Position numbers and translations under genes: made by a program
The notes under the pieces: generated by a model
Databases searched by the model: none
Seen by the model: the letters and a program-made list of their open reading frames with translations, nothing else
Told to the model about the DNA's origin: nothing
Source of the DNA: Lutraria lutraria
Lineage: Eukaryota > Mollusca > Bivalvia > Venerida > Mactridae
Reading direction: 5' to 3'
NCBI GenBank assembly: GCA_964023205.1
Contig: OZ026844.1
Coordinates: forward strand, 30,117,326 to 30,181,325
DNA length: 64,000 nt
Part shown: piece by piece, positions 33,240 to 46,870 of the stretch
Numbering within the stretch: position 1 is the stretch's first letter
Layout: each line of letters begins with the position of its first letter

Positions 33240-35400
33240 TTGAATAAATTTGTATTTACCTTTGTGTTACTGCTGCTAAGGGAGCCCAGGTTTTTATGAA
33301 ATTCCTCATACTGAATGTTTTAATGCGTTATGTTTTTCTGCCTTGTAAAATGATACTAGTTGTCTTTTGTATGCCTCAATGCTGGGGAAAGTTTTATTCA
33401 TTTTACATCTATAGATATACTATTTGGCAATAAGTATTACTTTATTAAGAACAATTTGTGTGATTCTACCCCCTAGTAGTAAATCATATTTTGTCCACTG
33501 TACAAACATATTAGAACAATTTATATTTATCCAACTCTTAAAAAAGACTTATGTTGTATAACAATAAAATGATATACGTCCAATTGTTTCTGAGGACGAG
33601 TTTCAGAATGAACATAGATCATTTTCTCTCTAACCCATTTTAAATAAGTGAGAGTTAACTAGTACCAATAATTATATGGTTAATTTTATACTGAAACCAT
33701 TGAAGTTTTGATTCTTCAGTTATTTTAAAAAGGACAAATAGACCTAATTAAATGTAGGTATTTCTCATTACTTTTGTAACAACGTCTTAACCATGTAAGT
33801 TTTATTGCTTGCGTAAAATGTTGTAAACTAACAACTTGTATGCCACTTTTTTCACAGTTTTGGATAATTACTATCTGTTTAATTTTATCAGGTGCATTAT
33901 TCCAGATAAATTTGTAAAACAAATTCTTAATTATTTTCATTATCTCTTTGTTTGGATTTGGTAGTCCTACAATCAAATGGTTTAACTTTGGTAAGGCTAA
34001 TGTTTTGATGATTGTATTTTTTCAAATCGGGGTTAATAATCTGTTTGACCAACAATTGAGTAGCTTTTTTATATCTTCAATTTTCTTTTCATAATTAGTT
34101 TTTGAGATTACTCTTAAGTTCAATGGAAATGTAACCCCAAGTAGGTTATTTTTTTTCCTTTTGCTAGTTTAGTCCTAATTCAGGGCATAACACCAAATTA
34201 CTGTATTTCATAGAACCTATCCAAACTGCCATTGTTTTATCTATATTCATATGTAGCCCAGAGATTTTGGCATAGAATTTTAACGTTTTAATTGAACCAT
34301 CTAAAATCAAGGAAGTCTCATCGACATAATTGTGAAATAAGAAATTATGGTCCATTTATTTAAACCCCTTTTATATATTCTTATTTTACTTTGTTAATAA
34401 GGTGGTATTTCAGCACAAATACTAAAAAGATTGGGATAAAGGACATCCCTGCCTGCATCCACGATGTACATAGAACCAATCTGACATAATAGTATGTCCA
34501 TTAACAATTACACACGATTGTATATTTTTGTAAAACAGTTTTATCCATGAAATAAGACCTTCTCCGAAGTTAAAAAAATTAAGGCATTTTTCAATAAAAT
34601 TCCAAGATAAAGAATCAAATGCTGTGGCAAAATCTACTAGAAGTAATATTGATGGGATCTGTAATTGTTCAGTATAGTACATTATATCATAATTTGTTCT
34701 AACGTTTTCTCCCATGAAACGACCAAGTATAAATCCAGTTTTGGTTTCTTCATTGATATTTTTTTTACTATTCCGTTTATGCGGTTTGCTATTGATCCTG
34801 ATGCAATTTTGTATGAAATATTTAATAACATGTTAGATATAATTTATCTTTATTTCCTTTCGGGATGCAGGTTATTATCCCTTGTTTAAAGACACCGACA
34901 ATTCCCCACTTAAAAAAGGATAGTTAATCGAGTGGACAAGAAAGTTTCCAATTTGCGACCAAAAGACTTTATAGAATGCTGCAGTAAAGCCTGTATTACC
35001 AGGTGATGAGTTATAACTGACCCAAATGTATAATTATATTGTTTAGACAAATAGTTCCTCAAAAGAGCCAGTTTTGGCCCAGTGTAATGAACGTTTTGGT
35101 ATAGGTCCACTTGTTATGCTCCAAACTCTGTTAAAGTTGATAGTAAATTCATACCTTCACTTCTTGATCACGGTAAAACACATCTGACGCGTAAAACGTA
35201 GTAAACTTGTATGTGTAATAATAGAGAAAGTATCTCCTTCATTAGAAATCAACTCTTTAGCGATGTGGTTTAGTGTCCACCTACACTGCTAGATGTCCTG
35301 GGTTGAAAAAAAATCTTAAAACGTCCCGAATTTAGTCAAACGGGCCGTTTATAATCTTGTTTAATAATTTATCAATGTTGAAGTTGTTTTTAATAAAGAT
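33240..35400 (-). pseudogene. Degraded L1/Tx1-like LINE (reverse transcriptase)
   Basis: Fragments in consistent 5'-3' order on the minus strand cover the reverse transcriptase. At 34,422-34,715, 'LLLVDFATAFDSLSWNFIEK' (motif A, D-F-x-x-A-F-D-S) and 'RGCRQGCPLS' (motif B). At 34,164-34,355, 'YVDETSL' in place of the catalytic YADD and 'SGLHMNIDKTMAVWIGS'. At 33,725-33,976, the downstream 'FIWNNAPDKIK' and 'LTWLRRC' region. An upstream fragment lies at 34,910-35,110. Stops, frameshifts and the changed catalytic motif (one of the two catalytic aspartates replaced by E) show it is dead. The 5' and 3' limits are approximate. Confidence 0.8.
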
Positions 35401-37183
35401 GTATTATGCAAACCCCTCTCGCAAATAAGAATTTCATTTCGCGAGATCGTGTCCATTCCGTACTTTATATCTATCCAGTAGGCGGAGTTACGGTTAACTG
35501 GTGTCGGCTCTCTCGACAAGTGTCTAGCTATTCCCATGCGTATAGAAGCGATGTTCACTATTTATTGTCCTTATAAATGAAACATTTGTGTGGATCGCCC
35601 TTATAAATGAAACTTTTGTTCGGATGAATACTGACTTATTAAACTCCATAGTTTTACCGTTTGAAATGCCAAAACAATACATAATAATTCAAAATGAACA
35701 TAATCCTGCAATATATCCAACCTGTATCATAACTGCAATCGGTAGAGTTATACAACCAGTGGAACTATATTTTTCAACGCGAATGGTGTATGGATAAGAG
35801 GCGTCACATTTTTGCAAATACAAAACTGGGTGTATCACTTCAAAAGCTCTCGCTTCGCTTTCGCTTCTAAAAATGTCTAGCGTCGCAGGAAAATTGGTCA
35901 GATTGAGTAATCAGACTCAAACAAAAGATATTGAGCCTAAATTCTACGGTTTTCTACATGCGGTTAACTACATAATATTATTATTATGTGTTAAAACAGA
36001 AAGCATTAAACGCGTACGCATAACAACTCAATTCTTATTTAAAACAGAATTTATTTCTACGTAGAAACTAAAACAATATAAGTGATCAACAACAATTTTA
36101 CATCGTACGTAGGCAAATGAATAAATTATTAACAAAACTGACATCTAGTGAAATAAGTAACAGAACGGATGTAGACACATTACAGAAAGAACTAATAAAC
36201 AAAAAAAACGCATAAGCTGCGTTTCGTAACAAAATGAACGATACAAACCAGTACCTGAGTCTGGAGTTACCTGCCCATGGCACTACGATATGCCGGGTAG
36301 CAGAGTAAGCAGGGAACCATACCGTACACCAAAGGAAAGAGTTTGGGTTGAAACCGGACCACAAAACTGTGTATTAACATAACATTTGGCAATACAAAAT
36401 CATACATAACATTGAATAAACAACGAAGTACAAACAAACGACGCAAATAATACGATATTCACGAAATAGCTGATAAATAATATTATAAATAATAAAGGGC
36501 ATCGAACAATAAAATTACAAAAGTAATAACATTATAACTATATATATCAATCGTGATATTTTTGTTCCAAAATAGTATTGTGCAGACAAGTTTATTTTTG
36601 GGTATCATTGAATGATGTAAACCCATATACATATCACAACGTTGTTATATCAAGAAGAAGAAAATACTCAGTGGTAGTGCCGTTACTTATTCAAGTATTG
36701 TATGGTATGGCTCTATATCTATTTGATGTTATTGACGTTTGTAAGCATGACATTAGGTGTAGCCTTAATGGCTTGGCAGTGAAAAAACCTTTGTAAAAAT
36801 GTCGTTAATGTAACAAGTTTCCTACATCAGCCAACGAACAATTGACCCAACTTTACCACGCTAACTTAATATAATATACATTTATAAAGTTAACATGCAA
36901 ACTGGGTCATTATTAGATTACAAGTAACAATGACCTCATACGTATGACTGTTTATTATTGAGTATAATTATTATCAATTTCTAGAGAAGTGGATTTTAAA
37001 CATTGGAAAAATTCGATACAAATTTACGCAAGTCATATTGAATGTATACGACGTTTCTAATTGTTTGAATACACGTGTTTGAAACAAGTTAACGTCAAAG
37101 AAACCGTTTCGGAGAATATGAATCTGTCTGAAACGTTAAATCTTATGTGTGACATACGTGTGTATGCAATTTATACCGAAACA
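35401..37183. other. No gene recognised
   Basis: AT-rich sequence. Short frames (for example 36,098-36,364 minus) are hydrophobic but match no family I know. An AATAAA on the minus strand near 36,950 could be the polyadenylation signal of the gene that starts at 39,910. Confidence 0.45.
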
Positions 37184-39910
37184 CTAAAAGATTAGTGTCA
37201 TGTAAATAATCGCAAAACAATGAACAATAGTCATGAGAGCAGTCATTTTTATGGCATTGTTCGATGCCACTCTGTAAAACCCAGAGTCTTCCAGACATAC
37301 TACGCAATTTCCGTTTTCATCAATCGTGTGTTCCAAATCATATAATGTGTTATTTGTTATCAGGTTCAATAGTGCCTCAAGACCAATCAAATACTCAGAC
37401 GGTAACAGACTAACGTGGTCACAAAAGTGAAGTTTAGTCATTATAATTCTTTGTGGAGATTGTGCAAACTTGTCATCGGGACTCATGTATACACGATTGT
37501 ACTCAGGCTTTTGAAATATTGATGACCTTGAAATCACGGATTGTAACGATATTGTCTCATTGTTAGCCTTAAGAAGCCATGGTTTAGAAATGTATCTATG
37601 GACCCTTGGAATGTAGGACCTTGGATTAAATGGTGAATGAAGCTGTATATATTGAATGACTACAATATCATGTGTTTGCATTGGTACATCTGTCACTTTA
37701 TAGAAAATAGTGAAAATTGTCCATGAGCTTGGCCAAGGTGACTTTAGATTTTGAATAGAATTGAATAATGTTGAAATGTTGATCGTCCTCACTGAAGAAA
37801 GTTCTATGATTACTGTGAATCCATTGGTGTACCATTTGCTGCCTGGAAAAAAACATCCACCTTCTGGACTAAGTAGTTGACCCAGTGGACAAGAAATTGC
37901 CCGACATCTTTTTCCCGTCTGAAAATATACGTACGTTTGTATGTTCAATAAGTAATATGTATGAACAGCGTGCAATTGTCTTGTGAAATAGCATCATGGC
38001 CATGTATTGATACAAATAGCTTTGTCAGTTATTCACATTATTTCTACGAAAATAATAAAAACCCGAACAATACGTAGCAATGCCCATAGTTCTCAGAAGA
38101 ACTTGTAAAAGTCCCATTAGCTTTTTGGATGTTAAAATTAAAATAGGTCTTATTTTACCTAGAAAGATGTCTTCAAAAAAATTCATTTTTAATCGCAAAG
38201 TACATATAGAAATGTAGTACAGATTTTTTTCAATGATATTTCAACATTTTTGACAACATCTCCTGGACTCAAAGTTAGATTTAATTATTTCTGCATGAAA
38301 TCGTAGTGAACTACCATTGCTATTACCAGATCCTAACTCAAAGGGGTGATATTCCTACACGATATTATTAGTAACTGTAATTAATTATAATTAAAAAACT
38401 TGACACACGTTCTGACGCAGTATCTACGTGGGATTTGTGTATGATTCATTTGTTTTTTTATGTTGCTTTGATGTTATTCGGTATTAGCCGTATTGGTAAT
38501 TATGAGGTTATGTTTGCTTCGGATTTCCTCGTAATAGGTTTTAATTTCAGTCATGTCATAAATGAAATATATCCACAGTCATTACATACGGACGCGATAA
38601 AAGCCAACAACCTTTCCAGTATTTTAATTACCTGGTCTGTGCTCGATGTAGGGCATGCAATATGGGCATTTTCAACATAACCAGTTTGGACGATGCCAAT
38701 GAATTTTCCGCTGATATCACTGCCATCAAAAATCATCGAAAATGTAATAAAACCACTTTCTTTGAAGGAATCGTCATCCATGTCTTCAATACATTCGGCC
38801 TGGTCCTTTACTCTATTAAAGGTTGAACATAGAAAACAAAATACGTTGGCATAAACGTTTCTATATGGCGAAATTAGACCACTTTCACATGATGCAGTTA
38901 TTTCTTCGCTAGATAGTGAAAAGGATGCAGGTATGTCGAAAGAGTCAAGAGCACATCCGCCTACATAATGCTCACCATGGTAACAACTTTCTGATTTTAT
39001 TAGAGACACCCCACCTGTATACAAAAAAGTCACGTGACAACTATCAGGAAAAGAACCGCTTTGTAGAAGCGAGCTAAAAGCTTCATCGGGCATTCTGTGG
39101 CAAAAAACATGAGCTCTCCATAACTCACCATCAGTGATATTATGCGAGTCTGCACAAACACTATTCTTATAAATTTTTCCAGTCGTTTTTGAATATACCG
39201 GATACATGCTTCCCCAAGGTGCAACCTTTACTTCCCCACAAGACGTATCCGTTTTGTTATCTGTTTCATAAGAAATTGTATCTTTCGCAGCGGATGAGAT
39301 CATGTAATACGGTTGATACACCATACGGAAGGCGTCAACCTTGTTGTTCGTAATTGGATAAAGACATTCGCTGTGGTAGCGTGAAGATAATCGACTGTTA
39401 GCGATTGTTTCGTTGTCCTTGTTTGGGAAACAGCAGTTGCCGTTCACTTCACAATCCTCAGAGCAAGAACATGCTGAAATGACAGGAATTCAATACTCGA
39501 AATGTTATTTTGGATTTGGTTTCATTTATACAAATTCATTTCCTCTGAGTCGTACGCGTATTAAAGCGAACTGCAGATTTTTGCACATATTTAGTTATTT
39601 TTTAGTGAATAAAGACAATATTAAGAAATTTAATACACATGTAACATGCATGCGTAATTTTGTTTTAAAAATCATATGGATAGATCTCATGTCGATATTT
39701 AATGTGAATTATACTTAGAAAGAAACTACCTCCACAGCACGACGGTAGATCATTATCAGGGTCAATGATGCCATTCAAACATACACCTGTTCCTGGACAG
39801 ATTTCTTGGAGATAATTTGGAATCCTTTCTCGTAAACTTGTGTTTAGATGATTTGACGATACAAAACTGATGAGGACCACTTTTAAGATGACAGATTTGG
39901 AGTGCAGCAT
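37184..39910 (-). CDS. Somatomedin-B-like extracellular protein, 3 exons, 585 aa
   Basis: Exons on the minus strand are 39,910-39,730 (181 nt), 39,473-38,632 (842 nt) and 37,918-37,184 (735 nt). The introns have GT/AG ends (donors GTAGTT and GTAATT; acceptors atttcag and attttcag) and phases 1 and 0 that join in frame to 585 codons. The ATG sits in GCCACCATG, ten bases after another acceptor-like ttatttcag, so a non-coding first exon is likely upstream. Residues 1-19 are a signal peptide. Residues 38-75 are a cysteine cluster (C38, C44, then SCCGACSCSEDCEVNGNCC across the exon 1/2 junction) typical of somatomedin-B-like domains. The long cysteine-containing ectodomain continues through 'KRCRAISCPLG' at the start of exon 3. 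The C-terminal ~17 residues (ALMTIVHCFAIIYMTLIF) are hydrophobic with no tail. The architecture recalls ectodomains of molluscan adhesion/Methuselah-like receptors, but it stops where the seven-helix domain should begin. It is therefore either a GPI- or tail-anchored protein or a truncated receptor. Ligand unknown. Confidence 0.75.
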
Positions 39911-39920
39911 GGTGGCGGAA

Positions 39921-42069
39921 CTGAAATAACATTTTTTGACAACATATATGACTTATGACAAAAATATCAATACAAGATTGTACGGTAATCTGGTATCTAC
40001 CTTGACATCTGGACTACACATGCCAACATGATTTGAACAATGTCTCAGACTTCATGCAAAATAGCGATGTGAATCATTAGATAACCAAATCTTTGCAGTT
40101 TTGAATTTAACGCAGATTTTAGATGCATTATGTTCGAATCATGGTAGGCAATATTAACAAACATGAAATACCAATTGTGGTACAAATCTACAGTCACTTC
40201 TAAAACCTGAGTTTGAACATTGTTGTATTTGTATGTTGTAAATAAATAACCGAGTACGTAATTACAGCTAAGTAATAAGAACACAAATAGTTTTTAGTAT
40301 AAGATGTTAAATTATTCTGATTCCGTAAACTGGCGGCAAAGGTCAATACATGTTTCATTCATTGAGCATGCTCAACCTGATATCATAACAAACATTACAC
40401 ATTTTTTGTTGCGATCTCTTTAGGAAATGTTTTCGTTGTGTTTATGGTTGAAATAAATGTGTTGTTCAAGTTGTCACCAAACATTTCAGAATTATAATAA
40501 ATCAGATGCATAAGGTAAATGTTTTTTATCATTTATTGTAAAACTATTTCAAATCTAAGATTTTTATGGTATCAAAATGTTCTGTTGTATAAACTTGTTA
40601 AGTAGTAACTGTTTGTAATGGGTGTGCCTTATTTGCATCAATTTTTGTTTCGAAGATTGTTCCATTCTTTGAGTCTGATATTTTAGCTAATTTCTAGGAG
40701 AGGTTTGTAAAAGATCAAGATTGAATGAGTTGTTGCAAACAATTATGGTTCCATAATTGTAATTATTGTTTACAATATCACTTCATACTACTGCAGCTGA
40801 TTTCAAATGTAATTTCGGCTTGTATTAATACCGCTAAAGTTCTCATTTCTTTAATTCGCCTTTTTTATAATCCGCTAGATTGATTTTTCCACTATTTGGG
40901 TTGAGGATTTTTTTAAACGGGATTTACCGTCGCACCGACAGCCAGTGTCATTCATGGACTTTTCCCGCTTCAACGATGGATGAAGACCCTTGAAGTACAC
41001 TTGTGTAGAATCACTGGCTAGTTGGACGGCTTCTTCACAAGTTACAAAACTTGGTTTCGGGTGCGATTTAAACTAACAGCGTTGAGAGGGAAGCGATTAC
41101 CAGTCAGAGACCATAAAGCTGAACAACGATGGCCCTCTTTAACTTGCTTAGTTTCGGTTTTATTTCCATAAAATCATCAGCATTGTAAACATGTTTGCTG
41201 TTTCATTAAGAACTTCTTCTGAACGTACGTAATACCAACAAGTTTGAATTCAACTTCTTTATAGTTAGCATGCTCTTATTGTACACCCTCGATAACAAAA
41301 ATATCAGAATGAAAAAGCTGTTTCCAATTCATGCATAGTATTGCCTGTCTTCCATTTGGAAGTGAAATACCTTAGAAAACCGGTAATTATAGAGACTTAT
41401 ATATGATATGGTATTCGTCAATAAAGAAATAAAAGTAATATATTTTATAAAACTTACAATATCTTTTATTTGTGATGTAAATTTGCAATACGTATCTAAC
41501 TATTAACTAGAAATAATGAAAATAAAAGCACTCACCTAAGCACCAACCTCAATCGGATTCCAAAAATGTTTGCGTACGAGAAAATATCAATGCAAGCTTA
41601 TATAATATTGCCTGTTGGTTACTTGGTTTGGTCCTGCAATATCAATGGTCAAGGGAAGTTTTTGTCCAATGAAATACATTTATTCATTTTCTCCTCCCTA
41701 GTTTCGGAAAGTTGAAACTAATGTTAGTGGTATTCCTGCTATTCTGTTCACCTATTATCACTAATTGTGTTTTAGTTGATATATGTTTACAATTTACTCC
41801 GTATAAGTTATTTGTTTAACGGTGTGATGTGTATTTAAAGATTGGCAGTGGTCCCTGAAAATGTAGGACTTTTAATTGAGATATTTATTATCGATATACG
41901 AGTATCAGGTATCCGTTGACTAAGTTATATATATGTCGATGACCATGATGTCTACATGTATCAATCATTGTAGAGTTCTTTAATGATGGTTATTTATTAT
42001 GTTCTTGATTAATCTATCATACGTTCGTGATAAAAATTATTTTAACGAGGTTAACCTTTGATAAAGTTA
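39921..42069. other. No gene recognised
   Basis: Upstream region of the minus-strand gene, expected to hold its promoter and any 5' UTR exon. 40,900-41,120 is a GC-richer block ('ccgtcgcaccgacagccagt', 'tcactggctagttggacgg') that looks like a dispersed repeat or SINE body but lacks recognisable Pol III boxes. Confidence 0.4.
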
Positions 42070-42141
42070 AAAGGTGACTCGCTAGGACTTTGTCTCAGTT
42101 TGATGGGGAGACGGGGTTGAGTAGAGTAGGGGGGATAGGAC

Positions 42142-42535
42142 CACGTACAGACTACCGGCGTGTGAAGACCCCCCCCCCCCCCACAGACCCTCTACTACCC
42201 AGGAATCCTTTTTACATTCTTAAACAGTGTCAAATATTATGTTTATAGCATGTTTTATAACACCGAAATAAAGTTTCTTTTTTTTTCTCCATACATGTAT
42301 ATATATAATATTGTATTATACTATATAATTATGTAAGGTGAAAAAAATTATACATGTATATTATATAGCACATGTATAATACTATCTGATATATATGGTT
42401 TTTAAACTTTATTCTGTTGTTATTAAACATGCTATGAACATGATATTTGACACTGTTTCAGACTTTACCAAGAATTCCTGGGTAGTAGAGGGGCTGTGGG
42501 GGAGTCTTCACACGCCGGTTGCCTATGGACAGGAC
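42142..42535. mobile_element. Foldback MITE inserted in repeat copy B
   Basis: Arms of about 120 bp run from 'ccggcgtgtgaagac' (42,155) and from its inverse 'gtcttcacacgccgg' (ends 42,518), continuing through 'ctctactacccagga' versus 'tcctgggtagtag' and 'gtgtcaaatat' versus 'atatttgacac'. The centre is AT-rich. The insertion is bracketed by aggac (42,137-42,141 and 42,531-42,535), and copy A has a single aggac joined directly to gaaatg, so the empty site is known. A C run (42,169-42,182) has expanded in the left arm. Confidence 0.85.
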
Positions 42536-42884
42536 GAAATGTATAATGCGAGCAAAATAAACAATGTGAACATGATATGGACAGACAGTAAGCAAAGAAT
42601 ATACATTGTATATAAAGAAGGTATCTGTGTAATAAATGTGAAACGTGTTTGTTTGGGTATAGTGTGGGCAACAATATTATCTAGCAAGTAGAATGGAAAA
42701 GAATTTCAAATTGATCACTAACCACAGGTATGCAGGTTATTTTTAAAATGCACACAAAATACAACAAACATGCTTTTGACAACATCTGTAATCAAGGAAT
42801 GAAGAGAGGTAAATAATAGGCCGTGGTACGTAAACGTTGCCAGATCAAGAAACTTCATTAGTGATTGATAACGTAAACATGGGT

Positions 42885-44051
42885 ACACCTCGTATAGAAG
42901 AATCACCAAGAACGATCATTTTACATAAATTTAAGTCTATGCTCTAAAATCACAAAAACAAGAGTGCGAGGGGTTCGTACAAAACTGAGTCTTTCGTTTT
43001 TAGACTCGGAATCATTTCGAATCTAATAAAGGCTTCTGTTAAGAACCATTTTGGATTTTATTCCATTGATCTATCTTACGTCATTCTTCATTCGCTACAT
43101 GACCATTAGGTGTCCATGCGTCATAAAAGATCACTAAACAAGACGACGTCACATTCGAGTAAAAGTGTATTCCCTTTTTCTTTTTCGCTGTTTTTTTTTT
43201 GGTTGGCTGGCTCTATAAAAGTTAGGCAATATAAAATTACATTTCAAAAATATTTTCCGTTCTATTGAACTTAGATGAATGTTTACTATTTGTGTATATC
43301 CCATTTTTAAAGTCATTCTTTTTTAACCGTACCTATTATCAGAGAGGCAAAACATTCTTTGAAGATCGCGAGCCTTCAGTCTTCACATAAGCTTAGCGTG
43401 AATTACATGTCATGTAAATAGTGTCCGTTTATTGCTGATAAGCGGCAGGAATGAATTTTGAGTTTTTCATGCGAGTGGATTGGACAATTTGTTCATTTAG
43501 CTTTATTAATTGTGAAGGTAGTAATATCTAGTATATTAATTGTATCTCATGCACGAAGACTATAAACATTAGTGTATATATAGTCAACTTTTATTTAAGT
43601 GTGAGTGACAGTATTTCTCCAAATTACTATACAAAATGAAATTCAAAAAAGGAATTCAAGATTCATCAGATGGAAGATAATACAATGTATGATTTGTTAG
43701 TGAACTATATATAAAATCCACACGTGACAACTGCGACATTCAATCCCCGCCATTCAAAATGGCGGAAGGGCATAAAATACGTACATGACCCCTGTCCGTC
43801 CGTTCAAATTTTGGTTTCCAAGGGATAACTCAAGAAATATTTCATGGATTGGTTTCATATTTTACATGGAGGTGGATAATTATAAAATACTGATATATAC
43901 TTCGAATTCCGTTAAAATCCAAACATTTTTACAGAAGTAACAGTCCCTTTTTGTCTTGGCTTTCAGCGGTGACTAGCGACTCCTAGTCTAATGTATAGAA
44001 GCTAGTGTTGTCCTTGAAATATGTATATACATATTATAACAACTGTATATT
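42885..44051. other. ~1.17-kb insert in repeat copy B
   Basis: Absent from copy A. It contains at 43,750-43,960 a reverse-complement relative of 4,490-4,680 ('ggtttccaagggataactca', 'gaaatatttcatgga'). No terminal repeats or coding region recognised. Confidence 0.55.
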
Positions 44052-44406
44052 TAAAGCGTACGTATAGGTGTGTGTTTATGATGTATATATGTTACCCTAA
44101 ATCATATTTCAGTCATTATTCTTTTCACCTTATATTCTGTACACTGTATATAGCCATTAAACAGCATAACTCGTATTATAACATTATACAGAAAATTCAT
44201 GTACCCTGATAATGAAAGACTATTAATTATGATCTATCATTGTCGATACATCAGGTAGTCCTTGAACTATTCATAAGTCAATGTTCGTGAAGTTCTTTAA
44301 TAAGGGTGTAAACTATTTTATAAACATATTTTTGGTTTCTTAGTTAAGATCGATGTTTTCATGATATTTATGTGCAATTTATAATATTGCTAACTCGTAA
44401 TCGAAA

Positions 44407-45881
44407 GCCTTGCAAAATGATTTGTTTTGTTCTTCAATGTATAAATGTGTATACCCCATGACCAAGCAATATTTCCTTCGGCGATAAACAACAATTAATG
44501 CATTAGTTATCAATGTTCCTCTGTGATATTTTTGTCTGAGATTCGTTTGTGCTTCATAATTGGACATCGCGAATACGTTAGCATTTAACGAAGCGCCATT
44601 TTTTCGTTTTCATTGAAAAAAAAACACTTTCCTTACAAAAAAACGGATGTTAAAATTGGATCTTAAAATGAACTTGAATACTAAATCAATGTTAGTAGAA
44701 TTTTCAGGAAATCCGTGAGCATTTCTATAATGTGTAGAAGCATATACCTCCAGTCTGTTATTCAAGCAGTTTTCGTGGATTCTTTACCAGTGATGGGTGG
44801 CTAATACACATAATTTATTTGACTGTACACAAGAGCAATGTCGAGAGTATTACAAAATACAAAAAATGTATTAAAAAAGAAGTAATGTACATAAAGACAT
44901 GTATATCTGGTACTAAGGAATCCATCTTCTTACCTCTGTCATTTTTGTCTTTCACACTCATCTGAAAAAGTCTCTGTAAATAAATGTCATAGATAGATCA
45001 GCTGCTGTAGAACACATGTAGTCATAGTTTATGTTTGAGTCCATCAATAATTAATCAGTACAAAGCTTTGAATAAAATACTACATATCTTACATTTGAAA
45101 TTCATAATTACGAAGTTGAAACAGAATTAACAATTTCCGAATTCGAATAAAGGATTGCCCATAACCAAAACTTATTTTAATTACAAGTTTGATTATATAT
45201 TGATTTATACTCAGCATTGTATTAAAATCAAACAATTTGTTACTTAACAGTCAGGGTAGATTGGGTAACAATTTAAGAAACATACTTTTTGGTGCCAATG
45301 TTAGTTGGAAGTAACATATAGAGTCAACCTGGTATAGTTTTTGGTTTGTTTACTACAGTTTAGTTGCAATGATGCCATCACAGCTTAATTTATGCTTATG
45401 GAATCATTTTTACAGTGTTACAATTTCAGATTTGATGCGTGACTTTTATTTCTAGTAAATTTAAATATCAATCTGTTATTTTTTCACAATTCTGACGTAG
45501 GATAAAATATCTATTAGCATAGTCTACGATTTAGTGGGACAGCCTTCGTACATATAATCAGAGACGGATAGTATTATATATACGTCTCTGATATAATATA
45601 AATGTTATGACCACTATATATATAGTGAAAATTTATTTTCTAATGTAAAAAATTAAAATAAAATATTATCGATTTTCCAAATCGGCATCCTCGTGTGGAT
45701 TGGGGAGGGGTGCTTATATAGTAGCTGTTCAGTGACACTTATATTATATAGTCCTTGTCCACCCATATTTATAGCTTGAACCAAAATGTATACAATACAC
45801 CTTTTTGTGATAGTATATGTTATTTTGCATCTAAAACCATATAGGCGCTTGGTTTCACAATTTTGTCCGTTTCTATATCTC

Positions 45882-45922
<41 letters not shown>

Positions 45923-46320
45923 TGAAACCAAGCAACCTCTCCCGAACCTCATTGACAATATGCGCCACCTGGTGTACAGGTGAAAATAAATGGCGACACG
46001 ACTGTTCCAGTGTTTGGATTTATAATATAAATTTACCTGAAGTATTAAATACAGCCTGATTGTTTCATGTGATGGACAGTATTACCATTTGATTAAATGA
46101 ATGTAGGTAAAACGCGAGGTTATTTATGTTGTGACAAATTTCCCGATTTATTTAATTCGTAATAATTTCTGAAGTTACGACATAGTTTGTTTTGCTAATT
46201 GAGGCCCGTACACGTACCGGTGTTGATTGAGTCATGATAACTTCACCTTCGAATGGAATTCATGTAAACATGAATTTTTCTTGAACTTTTCTGGCATAGA
46301 TCATGAATAGTTCATGAAGT
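44407..46320. repeat. No gene; (CT)n microsatellite at 45,880-45,923
   Basis: AT-rich spacer. The only marked feature is the CT run, flanked by inverted 'ttggtttca' (45,850) and 'tgaaaccaa' (45,923). The 101-codon minus-strand frame across it (RERERE) is a product of the microsatellite. Confidence 0.6.
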
Positions 46321-46340
46321 CAAGGACTTATAAGTCCTTG
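46321..46340. repeat. Perfect 20-bp palindrome
   Basis: caaggacttataagtccttg. The same arms occur at 59,090-59,127 and, decayed, at 60,802-60,850, with different centres. Confidence 0.7.
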
Positions 46341-46544
46341 GTGAAGTATAAATAACCTTTTGACAGGGGTTGTGACATGACGGAACGTGCGTACTAGCTG
46401 TTATCTCAATGAGCACAGTAGATGTTTGCTAATTAAATATATCAAATATTACTTATACATTTATAATTGAGCTAGTGCTAAACTTCTGTCTTCAAAACTA
46501 ATTCTGTATTAAGTCCTAAACATTGTTTGTTTCTGGTTGAATAC

Positions 46545-46870
46545 TCTTTAAAAATAGGGTATACATACTAGCTAGGTTAGTCAAGGCTTTTACTTTGGGC
46601 TCTTTCAAGCGTGTGGAGAGTTATATATATAACTTAATAAGTAAAGTGAGAAAGTGGGTACATGTACCTTCCTCTGGCTTAATAAAAAATCTTAGGGTAA
46701 TCATTGGAAAAATTAGGATAAGCCGGGTCAACAAAATTTTTTTGGATTTATTTAAGTACTTCGAAAATAATTGTGACGTTATAATAAGCCATAAAAAATT
46801 TTGTTTCTGGTTACCCGACATGCTTATTTTTTTTCATGGCTCTTCAACGTGGAAGAACAAAAAAAAAAAA
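46545..46870. mobile_element. Decayed copies of the 'tttctggttacc' MITE family
   Basis: The internal phrases 'aaaatagggtata', 'gtgagaaagtgg', 'taccttcctctggcttaata' and 'aggataagccgggt' match the copies at 53.1 and 61.7 kb. A second end-like sequence 'ttttgtttctggttaccc' lies at 46,798. Boundaries are unclear. Confidence 0.5.

Larger units (their letters stand above)
42070..44406. repeat. Dispersed repeat, copy B (with two insertions)
   Basis: Homologous to 29,580-30,356 in three pieces: 42,070-42,141, 42,536-~42,880 and 44,052-44,406. The gaps between the pieces are a 394-bp hairpin element and a ~1.17-kb insert. The nearby 41,860-41,990 stretch also resembles the 3' part of the repeat, so a further partial copy may be present. 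Confidence 0.85.

Noticed and set aside
36098..36364. Hydrophobic 88-codon minus-strand frame downstream of the somatomedin-B-like gene, as missing transmembrane exons
   Set aside because: It does not show helices in a receptor-like pattern and has no convincing splice acceptor. Not enough to join it to the gene.
45653..45958. 101-codon minus-strand frame with RERERE runs
   Set aside because: A translation of the (CT)n microsatellite.
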